A stretch of 47,448 bases of DNA from Flavobacteriales bacterium (GTDB lineage: Bacteria > Bacteroidota > Bacteroidia > NS11-12g > UBA955): NCBI GenBank assembly GCA_002737625.1, contig NSIB01000003.1:1-47448 (forward strand), given 5' to 3'. The notes beneath the pieces were generated by a model that saw only the letters and a program-made list of their open reading frames with translations, was not told the DNA's origin and did no database searches. The translations under genes were made by a program, and so were the position numbers. Below, piece by piece: positions 9,762 through 18,768 of this stretch (position 1 is the first letter of the stretch; the number at the start of each line of letters is the position of its first letter).

Positions 9762-11132
9762 ATGAGAAAAATCACGCTATTGCTCTGCTTACTGATTGTG
9801 TCTTCTTTGGGCGCACAAGTAAAAAACGGGTATCCCGGACAAAAAACGCGGATGTTGTTTTTGCTTGACGGCAGTGGAAGTATGTTGGCGGAGATGGGGA
9901 ATTCAACGCGATGGGCGGTAGCTGTTACGTTGATGAATAAAATGGTGGATACGTTGCGGTCGGTTGAGAATTTGGAGGTGGGATTGCGTGTTTTTGGTCA
10001 TACCCAGCCCAACGAGAAAAAAGATTGTAACGACACGAAATTGGAAGTGCCTTTTGCGCCTTTCAATCACAAACAGTTCACGGCTAAATTAAAGACTATA
10101 AAGCCTTTGGGATATACGTCGATTGCGCAATCGTTGTTGGCATCGGCAAAAGATTTTCCTGCAGACCCTACGGCGAGAAATATCATCATCATCATCACAG
10201 ATGGGGTAGAAGAATGCGGCGGAGATCCTTGTGCAATTAGTATCGCCTTACAACAAAAGGGCATTATATTGAGACCGTTTGTTATTGGTTTAGGAACTGA
10301 TAGTGAGGCGTTTAGGAATGCCTATTCATGTACGGGGAGATACTTTAACGCAGAAACGCCAGCACAATTTCAAAAAATTATTGGGGTAATTATCAACCAA
10401 GCGTTGAACAATACAACGGTTCAAATCAACTTGTTGGATAACCAGGGTTTGCCAAGAGAAACGGACGTCCCTTTGACCATTTTTGATGCCGACAACGGTC
10501 AGATGGTTGAGAATGTGATTCATACAATGAACGGAAAGGGTGTGCCCGATACATTGTATTTGGATCCTGTACGTCGTTATAGAGTTGTGGCCCACACCAA
10601 GCCTCAGGTGAGTTCGGAGATTTTTGAAATGGTTCCAGGAAAGCACAATGTGATTCCGTTGCAGACCCCCCAAGGAAGTTTGTTGTTGAAGATGGGAGGA
10701 ATTACCAAATACCCTCGATTGCAGGCCATTGTGCGGAAGGGGAATACCATGCAAACAATCAATGCGCAAGAGTTCAACACAATAGAAAAATATATTGTTG
10801 GGGGTTACGATTTAGAGATTTTAACCATTCCGAGATTAAAATTCAACGGAGTTCAAATCAAACAAAATCAAACATTTACGATAGAGATTCCCAATCCTGG
10901 GGTTTTGCAATTGAGCATTGGCAAGGATGTTACGGGCGCTATTTTTCAGAGGGTGGATAATAAATTGGAGTGGGTGATGGATTTGAGTGGCACGGTGCCA
11001 AAGCAGATGATAAATATGCAGCCTGGCGAATACACGGTTGTTTATCGCACGGCTGGGGAGACACGCACTCTATACAGTAAATCGAAAATATTTAAAATCA
11101 ATTCAGGAACCAATACGCAATTATCTATCTAA
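9762..11132 (+). CDS. Secreted von Willebrand factor type A domain protein
   Basis: Signal peptide [24 protein letters not shown] motif [26 protein letters not shown]. Confidence 0.85.
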   Translation: MRKITLLLCLLIVSSLGAQVKNGYPGQKTRMLFLLDGSGSMLAEMGNSTRWAVAVTLMNKMVDTLRSVENLEVGLRVFGHTQPNEKKDCNDTKLEVPFAPFNHKQFTAKLKTIKPLGYTSIAQSLLASAKDFPADPTARNIIIIITDGVEECGGDPCAISIALQQKGIILRPFVIGLGTDSEAFRNAYSCTGRYFNAETPAQFQKIIGVIINQALNNTTVQINLLDNQGLPRETDVPLTIFDADNGQMVENVIHTMNGKGVPDTLYLDPVRRYRVVAHTKPQVSSEIFEMVPGKHNVIPLQTPQGSLLLKMGGITKYPRLQAIVRKGNTMQTINAQEFNTIEKYIVGGYDLEILTIPRLKFNGVQIKQNQTFTIEIPNPGVLQLSIGKDVTGAIFQRVDNKLEWVMDLSGTVPKQMINMQPGEYTVVYRTAGETRTLYSKSKIFKINSGTNTQLSI

Positions 11133-11137
11133 CACAC

Positions 11138-12094
11138 ATGAAATCATACGAAATTTTAGGACAAAAAGACACCCGCAGTGGTTTTGGTGCTGGATTACAC
11201 GAAGCTGGCAAGTTGGACAGCAATGTAGTTGCGTTGTGTTCGGATTTAACGGGTTCTTTGATGATGGATGCCTTCAAGGATGAATTCCCAGAGCGTTTTA
11301 TTCAGGCGGGGATTGCGGAGGCAAATATGATTAGTGCTTCGGCGGGATTGGCTACAGGTGGCAAGATTCCGTTTGCGGGTACGTTTGCGAATTTTGCAAC
11401 AGGCCGGGTATACGATCAAATTCGTCAGAGTGTGGCTTACAGTCATAAGAACGTGAAAATCTGTGCATCGCATGCAGGATTGACATTGGGAGAGGACGGC
11501 GCCACGCACCAAATTTTGGAAGATCTTGGATTGATGAAGATGTTGCCAGGAATGGTGGTGATTAACCCATGCGATTACAATCAGACGAAGGCTGCCACGA
11601 TGGCCATTGCCAAATATGATGGTCCTTGTTATCTGCGTTTTGGTCGTCCCAAGTGGCCCGTATTTATTCCTGAAGACATGCCATTTGAAATTGGCAAAGC
11701 GTTGATGTTGAGCGAGGGCAAAGACGTAACCATTTTTGCTACCGGTCATATGGTATGGAAGGCGATTGAAGCCGGACATGTTTTGGCGGAGAAGGGGATT
11801 GATGCGGAGGTGATTAATATTCATACGATTAAGCCTTTGGATAGGGATGCGATTTTGGCATCGGCGAAAAAGACGGGTTGTGTGGTAAGTGCGGAGGAGC
11901 ATCAGATGAATGGCGGTTTGGGTGATAGCATTGCTCAATTGTTGAGCAGGGAGTTGCCAACACCGATGGAGTATGTGGCTGTGAACGATTCATTTGGAGA
12001 GAGTGGCACGCCGGATCAGTTGTTAGAGAAGTACGGATTAACTACGGCGGCGATAGTGGCTGCGGCGGAACGTGCGATTGCTAGAAAGGCATAA
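11138..12094 (+). CDS. Transketolase, C-terminal subunit
   Basis: [77 protein letters not shown]. Confidence 0.92.
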   Translation: MKSYEILGQKDTRSGFGAGLHEAGKLDSNVVALCSDLTGSLMMDAFKDEFPERFIQAGIAEANMISASAGLATGGKIPFAGTFANFATGRVYDQIRQSVAYSHKNVKICASHAGLTLGEDGATHQILEDLGLMKMLPGMVVINPCDYNQTKAATMAIAKYDGPCYLRFGRPKWPVFIPEDMPFEIGKALMLSEGKDVTIFATGHMVWKAIEAGHVLAEKGIDAEVINIHTIKPLDRDAILASAKKTGCVVSAEEHQMNGGLGDSIAQLLSRELPTPMEYVAVNDSFGESGTPDQLLEKYGLTTAAIVAAAERAIARKA

Positions 12095-12153
12095 AAGGTT
12101 AGACAAATTCAGATCGTTGCGGGTCGTTTCGATGCGTATGCGGTTGTATCTTT

Positions 12154-12183
12154 GAGGCCCGGCGAAGCCGGGCCTCTTTTTTT
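12154..12183 (+). terminator. Rho-independent terminator between the transketolase C gene and mfd
   Basis: GAGGCCCGGC-GAA-GCCGGGCCTC perfect 10-bp stem followed by TTTTTTT. Confidence 0.88.
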
Positions 12184-12205
12184 ACGGGGTAGTGAGCAAT
12201 ACACG

Positions 12206-15200
12206 ATGAATACGAGAGAAATTTTGGGTGCCTTTGCCCAAATCCAACCCATGCAAGCACTGTCGGCCGCGGCGGAGCACGCGGCCGAACCCATCTACCT
12301 CCAAGGGCTGGCTGGCTCGGGCTTCGCCCTCGCCACCGCCACCCTCTACGCTTCAATATCCCGTCCCATCATCGCAATCCTCCCCAACAAAGACGAAGCC
12401 CAATATTTTAAATCCGACCTCGAAAATCTCCTCGTCGGTGAATCCATCTATTTCCTCCCAGATTCCTTCCTCAAACCCTATAATGCCGCCCGTGAAAATG
12501 CCATGGGTGTGCAAGAACGTATCGAAACCCTCAATGCCCTTCGTAAAAATAACAAACGCATCTTCGTAACCTATGGCTCCGCCATAGCAGAATATGTGGT
12601 CGATAAAATTGAACTCGAAAAATCTTCCATCGATATCGCTAGAGGCCAAAATCTAGATACCGAATTTTTGATGGAATTTCTGGAAATCAATGGCTTTGAA
12701 CGACGGGATTTTGTGTTCGCTCCCGGTGAATTTAGCATCCGCGGGGGAATTGTCGACCTATTCAGTTTCGCCCACGAATTCCCCTTTCGCATAGAACTCG
12801 ATGGTGATATCATCGAAAGTATCCGTACGTTTGATGTCAACGACCAACTTTCCCTCAAAGAAATTGCCCATTTCTCGCTTCTCCCCAATATTCAAGATCA
12901 ACGCGATCAAGAAACCACAATATCCATTACCGATTACTTTGATCCTAAAACACTGGTTGTTGCGTTCGACCTTAGCTTTCAAATTGAAGAACTTGGCAAA
13001 GCCTGGGAAAAAGCCCTCCAAATCCATCAAGAAGCCGTTGATTTTGGCAGAGAAGTCATCCCCAAACACCCCAAACAAATTTGGAATACGCCCAAAGGCC
13101 TCATGTCGGCCCTACAGCCCTTCACTCAAATACATAATAGCGGCGCTAGACCCACCGGAAAAATTGAAATTATCGAATTCTTGCAACAGCCGCAACCGCT
13201 CTTCAAAAGGAATTTTTCGATGCTCACCGAATGGATGCAATCCAATAAAGCCGAAGGCCTATCAACACTTGTATTTAGTGAGAATAGCCGTCAGATAGAA
13301 CGACTCATTGCAATTTTAGCCGATACCCAGTCCCAAGTCAGCTTTGAACCCGTGTATCAGGGATTGTCGTCCGGATTTGTGGATCGCGACGTAAAAATTG
13401 CTTTTACAACAGAGCATCAGCTGTTTGATAAATATTATCGTCCGCGGGGACGACAAAAATATTCGTCGCAAACATCGCTCACGTTAAGAGAACTAAAACA
13501 CTTAAAACCCGGGGATTTTGTTACTCATATTGATCATGGCATCGGCAGATTTGCGGGCCTGGAGAAAATGGATGTTCACGGTGTAAAGCAGGAAGTGGTG
13601 CGCATCGTATACAAGGACAACGATTTACTCTATGTGTCTGTGAATAGTTTGCACAAAATAAGTAAATACACAGGAAAGGATGGCACACCCCCAAGCATGC
13701 ACAAGTTGGGGAGTCCACAGTGGGATAAACAGAAAAAGGCGACAAAAAAGAAGGTTAAAGATATTGCCCGAGAGTTGATTGCATTGTACGCAAAGCGGAA
13801 ATTACAGCAGGGATTTGCGTTTGGGCCAGACAATTATATGCAGATGGAGTTGGAAGCCAGCTTTTTTTATGAGGATACGCCGGATCAAGCCAAAGCGGTG
13901 GAGGATACAAAACGAGATATGGAATCTCCGCAGCCGATGGACCGATTGGTGTGTGGCGATGTGGGTTTCGGCAAAACAGAGGTCGCCATGCGCGCCGCAT
14001 TTAAAGCCGTTTGTGATAGTAAACAGGTGGCGGTTCTAGTGCCAACAACAATTTTAGCACAACAGCATTTCCGTTCATTCTCAAAGCGATTTGCGGGGTT
14101 TCCTATAACCGTGGATTATATAAACCGATTTAAATCGGCCAAGGAGCAAAAAGACACATTGGAGAAGGTGAAAGCGGGAAAAGTAGATGTGCTCATTGGT
14201 ACGCATCGTATTTTAGGCAAAGACATCGAGTTTAAAGATTTGGGGTTGATGATCATCGACGAAGAACAGAAATTTGGTGTGGCCGCCAAAGAGAAATTGA
14301 AGGAATTTAAAGTAAATGTGGATGCACTCACACTCACGGCTACACCCATACCGCGGACTTTGCACTTTAGCTTGATGGGAGCTCGGGATTTGTCTATTAT
14401 TAACACCCCACCGCCCAACCGTCAGCCTGTGCATACCGAATTACACATGTTCAACAAGGACTTAATTGCCGAGGCGGTTCAGCAAGAAATGGAACGGGGC
14501 GGACAGATCTTCTTTGTTCATAGCCGGGTGAAAGACATCCATGAGATGGCCAGAATTATTGGAGATCTGGTGCCTGGATGCAGGGTTTGTGTGGCTCATG
14601 GTCAGATGGAAGGACATGAATTGGAAGATGCGATGGTTCAGTTTATTGAGGGGGAGTTTGATGTACTCGTGGCAACAACCATTATTGAGAGTGGGTTGGA
14701 TATTCCCAATGCCAATACAATTATTATCAACAATGCGCACATGTTTGGTCTGAGTGATTTGCACCAAATGCGGGGTAGGGTGGGCCGTAGCAATACCAAG
14801 GCTTTCTGTTATTTGCTTTCACCTCCGGTATCTGTTTTGAGTGAGGATGCGCGGAAAAGATTGCGCACGTTGGAAGAATACAGTGAATTGGGCAGTGGGT
14901 TTCAGGTTGCGATGCGGGATTTGGATATCCGAGGGGCTGGAAATTTATTGGGCGGAGAGCAGTCTGGATTCATCAGCGAAATGGGGTTTGACATGTATCA
15001 TAAGATTTTGGATGAAGCGGTGAGGGAGTTAAAAAATGAAGAGTTTGATGCGTTGTTTGATCAACCCGACGATATCAGCAGCCGAGACTGTCAAGTAGAT
15101 ACCCAATTTGAAATGCTCATTCCATCGGAATACGTCACCCAAACCTCGGAACGATTGGCGTTGTACAGTGAATTATCAAATATTAATACGGAATTGGAAT

Positions 15201-15550
15201 TGCAGCGATTTGCAAACAATTTAAAAGATCGATTTGGTAAAATTCCAAATACGGTGGCGGCATTATTGGATACCGTTCGATTAAAATGGGCGGGCAAACA
15301 GCTTGGAATGGAGAAAATTTCACTCGGAAACGGTGGAATGCGTTGCTATTTTCCTGGCGATGCCAATGCGGCAGTATATCACAGCGACAGTTTTGTGGCC
15401 ATTATGGGTTTTGTTGCTAGCAATCCCAATAAGTTTAGCGTTAGACAAACCGATAAAGCGCTGATTGTGAGTGTGAAAGGGTTGGAAACGGTTTTCGAAG
15501 CGCTCCATGTATTGGGGGAATGGGACTTGCATCGGACAACAGAAATATAA
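12206..15550 (+). CDS. mfd: Transcription-repair coupling factor
   Basis: PGDFVTHIDHGIGRFAGL, DRLVCGDVGFGKTEVAMRAAFKAV, IIDEEQKFGV, LTATPIPRTLHFSLMGARDLS, GRVGRSNTKAFCYLL. ATG at 12206 lies downstream of the terminator; the listed 12152 start reads through it. Confidence 0.96.
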   Translation: MNTREILGAFAQIQPMQALSAAAEHAAEPIYLQGLAGSGFALATATLYASISRPIIAILPNKDEAQYFKSDLENLLVGESIYFLPDSFLKPYNAARENAMGVQERIETLNALRKNNKRIFVTYGSAIAEYVVDKIELEKSSIDIARGQNLDTEFLMEFLEINGFERRDFVFAPGEFSIRGGIVDLFSFAHEFPFRIELDGDIIESIRTFDVNDQLSLKEIAHFSLLPNIQDQRDQETTISITDYFDPKTLVVAFDLSFQIEELGKAWEKALQIHQEAVDFGREVIPKHPKQIWNTPKGLMSALQPFTQIHNSGARPTGKIEIIEFLQQPQPLFKRNFSMLTEWMQSNKAEGLSTLVFSENSRQIERLIAILADTQSQVSFEPVYQGLSSGFVDRDVKIAFTTEHQLFDKYYRPRGRQKYSSQTSLTLRELKHLKPGDFVTHIDHGIGRFAGLEKMDVHGVKQEVVRIVYKDNDLLYVSVNSLHKISKYTGKDGTPPSMHKLGSPQWDKQKKATKKKVKDIARELIALYAKRKLQQGFAFGPDNYMQMELEASFFYEDTPDQAKAVEDTKRDMESPQPMDRLVCGDVGFGKTEVAMRAAFKAVCDSKQVAVLVPTTILAQQHFRSFSKRFAGFPITVDYINRFKSAKEQKDTLEKVKAGKVDVLIGTHRILGKDIEFKDLGLMIIDEEQKFGVAAKEKLKEFKVNVDALTLTATPIPRTLHFSLMGARDLSIINTPPPNRQPVHTELHMFNKDLIAEAVQQEMERGGQIFFVHSRVKDIHEMARIIGDLVPGCRVCVAHGQMEGHELEDAMVQFIEGEFDVLVATTIIESGLDIPNANTIIINNAHMFGLSDLHQMRGRVGRSNTKAFCYLLSPPVSVLSEDARKRLRTLEEYSELGSGFQVAMRDLDIRGAGNLLGGEQSGFISEMGFDMYHKILDEAVRELKNEEFDALFDQPDDISSRDCQVDTQFEMLIPSEYVTQTSERLALYSELSNINTELELQRFANNLKDRFGKIPNTVAALLDTVRLKWAGKQLGMEKISLGNGGMRCYFPGDANAAVYHSDSFVAIMGFVASNPNKFSVRQTDKALIVSVKGLETVFEALHVLGEWDLHRTTEI
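12263..12288 (+). repeat. GC-rich inverted repeat at the 5' end of the mfd CDS
   Basis: TCGGCCGCG-gcggagca-CGCGGCCGA perfect 9-bp arms. Confidence 0.8.
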
Positions 15551-15577
15551 AAATCTTTGTAGGAATCACGCCATAAA

Positions 15578-16420
15578 TTATATCTTTCTAATGCCAGTTT
15601 CTTCGATGATGATTGCCTTGGCTTTGTACAAAACGCCAACGGTTTGTTTGAAAGCTTTTTTACTCATTCCCAATTTCGATTGAATGAGATTCGCATCAGA
15701 TTTGTCGTGCAGTGCTAAAAATCCCCCCGCAGCGGTGATAGCCTCTAATACAGTATCGGACAGGGTACTCACTTTCTTATGTCCCATCGGGGTAAGAGAT
15801 ACATCTACGTGTCCATTCTCTCTAACCAATCGAACATAGCCTTTTAATTGATCGCCCATTTCAATTCGTTGAAAGACTTCGTTTTTGTAAATAATTCCCT
15901 GATGCTTTTGGTTGATAATGACTCTAAACCCAATTTCAGTTTCTTCAAAACACAATAAATCAACGGCGGTATTATAAAGTAAGTGTACGTCCGTTTTTTC
16001 GAGCCATTTGGAAATTTTTGTACTGGCTAACAGTCGATCAGTGACTTCGTCGCGATACAAATATGCTACAGAGTGCTCTCCCTCCACCAGTTTGCGATGT
16101 TGTTCTTTGAAAGGTACGAAAAGGTCTTTCTCCAAACCCCAATCCAAGAATGCACCTATCCCAGTCGCTGAAACCACTTCCAAACATGCGAATTGCCCGA
16201 TTTCAATCATCGGAACAACGGTAGTGGCTGTTAAGCGGTCTTCTGAATCTCTAAAAATGAAAACATTAATTACATCCCCTTCAATGGCCTCGGACGGACA
16301 AAATTTATTGGGTAGTAATACTTCTACTCCCATTTCATCAACCAAATACCAACCTTGAGGTGTATCGTGATGAAAGGTCAAATCAAGGAATAGGCCGGTC
16401 TGAATCATATCAATTTGCAA
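15578..16420 (-). CDS. cvfB: S1-like RNA-binding protein, CvfB/YitL family
   Basis: CVFB-like S1 repeats: GVEVLLPNKFCP...GAFLDWGLEKDLFVPFKEQ...GYVRLVRENGHVDVSL and winged-helix C-terminus. Confidence 0.85.
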   Translation of the reverse strand: MQIDMIQTGLFLDLTFHHDTPQGWYLVDEMGVEVLLPNKFCPSEAIEGDVINVFIFRDSEDRLTATTVVPMIEIGQFACLEVVSATGIGAFLDWGLEKDLFVPFKEQHRKLVEGEHSVAYLYRDEVTDRLLASTKISKWLEKTDVHLLYNTAVDLLCFEETEIGFRVIINQKHQGIIYKNEVFQRIEMGDQLKGYVRLVRENGHVDVSLTPMGHKKVSTLSDTVLEAITAAGGFLALHDKSDANLIQSKLGMSKKAFKQTVGVLYKAKAIIIEETGIRKI

Positions 16421-16460
16421 AAGTCGGGGTAAACTTTCACATTCACACGATAATAGATGT

Positions 16461-18749
16461 TTATCTCAGCAGGGTAACGCTACCAGAAAAGTGTTGGAGT
16501 TCGTTCTCTGGGTTTTTGAAGATAGCATCGTAGACATAAACACCACCCTGGCAAAGTTCTCCGTTTACAAAGCCATCCCACAGCGTAGATTGGTCTTTGG
16601 CTTCAAAAATTTGTTGTCCGTATCGGTTGTAAATCATGAGTCTGTAATTGCTAACAGTGAGGGGAGAATAAAGCCCAAAGTAATCGTTCGTTCCATCAGA
16701 GTTTTTAGGTGTAAATGCCGTTGGAAACCAGTATAATGGAATGGATTTCACCTTTATACTCTTCGTCATTGTGTCGGCACAACCATATTGATTGTCGGTA
16801 ATCAGCATGATATTGTAATTGCCATACATTTTATAAATGTGCTGTGGATCTCTTACCAAATCGTAATAGCCATCGCCGAAATCCCAAGACCATTTCGTAT
16901 CAATTTTAGATTTATTGGTAAAGGCCACATTTTGCGTCATCAAAGGGATGTAAGGATCGTACTTAAAATCCGCAATGGCACGAGGATAGACTCTTAAGTT
17001 TTGGGCATTGGTATCACGACAGCCATAGCTATTGGTCACAATCAAGTTGACTTTATAAGTTCCGGAGTCGGGGTAAAGGATATTTTCGTTTCGCTGGCCA
17101 GATTTTCTACCATTGCCGAAATCCCACTTATAGGTGCTAATGGTTCCAATGCCAGCGGTTGATGCGTTTGCGAATGGGAACATCAAATCTTCACAATCGG
17201 GTTTAACCATGAAGTAAGCATAGGGTTTGTTCGCTATGAAAAGAGTGCGGATTATGGTGTCTTTACAGAGGTTGCTGTTGTACACTATGTATGTCACTGT
17301 AGGGTATCCTGCCGATCCATAAAAGTGTGTCGGGCTCTTTCCTGCTGTTGTTGTACCATCACCAAACCACCAATATTCTTTGGCAAGGAATCCACTGCCC
17401 GGAGCGGTAAGTGAGGTGAATTTTACGATTTCGTTTTCGCAGGTATCTTCTACAACGTAGTTGGCTTGCGGTGCGCCTAGGATGCTTACATTTTTGAGGG
17501 TAGTGTCCTCACAACCATTTGCAGCGCGCACTATCAATTGGACTTTGTAATTTCCTGCTGGTGAGAAATGGCCAACCGTTGAATCGCCACTTCCTTTATT
17601 GCCATTGCCATAATTCCAACGCCATTGAACGAGGGTGTCGTCAACTACGGTTGATTTATCTGTAAATAGGACAGAATCTTTTTCACAAACACCATAGGAT
17701 GCAAAATTTGCGATAGGGCAGGGCGTCGTGTCGCTTAAGGTCCAAATACCCGAGAATTTCTGTCCAGTATGAATGAGAAGCGTATTTCTTGATGCAATAA
17801 CTCTTGACTGCACGGGGTAACTCCATTTGTTGGATGCGGCCACCCAGTTAATGGCTCCCATATTAGATTCTTGGATGGTGTTGGTTCCTGTATTGTGTTC
17901 TGAGCCTCGGTATGAGAATCCTAGACTGATCTCTGGTTTTGTACTATAGCCGCCATCATTTAGTATCCAAAAGCGATCCAACATTCTGCGTGCGTTTTCC
18001 GTTCCGAATTCATTTTTGACATTGTTTACGCCTGTTGGCATCGGTCTGTTGTTAGGCAATGAAACGGTTGGTGTTGGATAGGTTGCGATGGTTACAAAGG
18101 CACTATCTTTGGTTTGCAGACCTACATTTTTGACATTGTAATCAAAGGGGATGTCGGCACCGGTTACCGTTTGGAATGGCACAGTGTATAGAGGGCCGGC
18201 ACCTGCATCGCGAATATTCCATTGGACATATCCATAACCAATGGATGGGAACGACTCGGAGACAATTCCGCCTGTAGTTTTGGCGATTGCCGTTTCGGAT
18301 CTATTATTAATGATTAATGTTCTGCCGTTTAGTTGAAGCTGTTTTGAAAATAGGTTGAGTTTTCCAATTCCGCCTCCTGAATGACCTCCACCCACAAGAA
18401 TGTTCACTTGCATGGTTGGATTTGCGCTACATAGAAGGTCGATGGCTGGGAATGCAGTTACTGTGGTTCCCATGAATAATTGTGCGGCTCCGTTGAGTGT
18501 GACCCGGCCATTGTTATTCATGAAGATGGCTCCTGCGGAGTTGTTGATCCAGTTTCCGGTATAAAACAGATTGACATCACCGTTAAAAATCAATCTGGAA
18601 GCGCCTCGGGCCTCGTAATTCCCTTTGGTACCTGATATGACAATAAAACTTCCCGAGTTGGCTACCACATGGGCGCCATTATGAACCCAACCCTGACCAT
18701 AGAGGAGGGAAGAGGCTAATAATGCTAGGGATAGCAGTAACTTTTTCAT
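16461..18749 (-). CDS. Secreted PKD-repeat protein with T9SS type-B (gliding-motility-associated) C-terminal domain
   Basis: Signal peptide; repeated PKD patterns (WRWNYGNGNKGSGDS..HFSPAGNYKVQLIV; YKWDFGNGRK; WSWDFGDGYYDLVRDPQHIY); C-terminus FPTAFTPKNSDGTNDYF...YNRYGQQIFEAKD...WDG...GVYVYDA. Confidence 0.9.
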   Translation of the reverse strand: MKKLLLSLALLASSLLYGQGWVHNGAHVVANSGSFIVISGTKGNYEARGASRLIFNGDVNLFYTGNWINNSAGAIFMNNNGRVTLNGAAQLFMGTTVTAFPAIDLLCSANPTMQVNILVGGGHSGGGIGKLNLFSKQLQLNGRTLIINNRSETAIAKTTGGIVSESFPSIGYGYVQWNIRDAGAGPLYTVPFQTVTGADIPFDYNVKNVGLQTKDSAFVTIATYPTPTVSLPNNRPMPTGVNNVKNEFGTENARRMLDRFWILNDGGYSTKPEISLGFSYRGSEHNTGTNTIQESNMGAINWVAASNKWSYPVQSRVIASRNTLLIHTGQKFSGIWTLSDTTPCPIANFASYGVCEKDSVLFTDKSTVVDDTLVQWRWNYGNGNKGSGDSTVGHFSPAGNYKVQLIVRAANGCEDTTLKNVSILGAPQANYVVEDTCENEIVKFTSLTAPGSGFLAKEYWWFGDGTTTAGKSPTHFYGSAGYPTVTYIVYNSNLCKDTIIRTLFIANKPYAYFMVKPDCEDLMFPFANASTAGIGTISTYKWDFGNGRKSGQRNENILYPDSGTYKVNLIVTNSYGCRDTNAQNLRVYPRAIADFKYDPYIPLMTQNVAFTNKSKIDTKWSWDFGDGYYDLVRDPQHIYKMYGNYNIMLITDNQYGCADTMTKSIKVKSIPLYWFPTAFTPKNSDGTNDYFGLYSPLTVSNYRLMIYNRYGQQIFEAKDQSTLWDGFVNGELCQGGVYVYDAIFKNPENELQHFSGSVTLLR

Positions 18750-18768
18750 CGTTTCTGTTTAGAGCGGA

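Noticed and set aside
10189-10200. ATC-repeat in the vWA gene
   Set aside because: Encodes the IIII strand before the TDG motif of vWA domains; too short to be notable.
11246-11938. 230-aa minus-strand ORF
   Set aside because: Antisense to the transketolase C-subunit; no motif; shadow of coding periodicity.
12152-12205. Extended N-terminus of mfd (MRPGEAGPLFLRGSEQYT)
   Set aside because: Encoded by the upstream terminator hairpin and T-tract; ATG 12206 is the better start.
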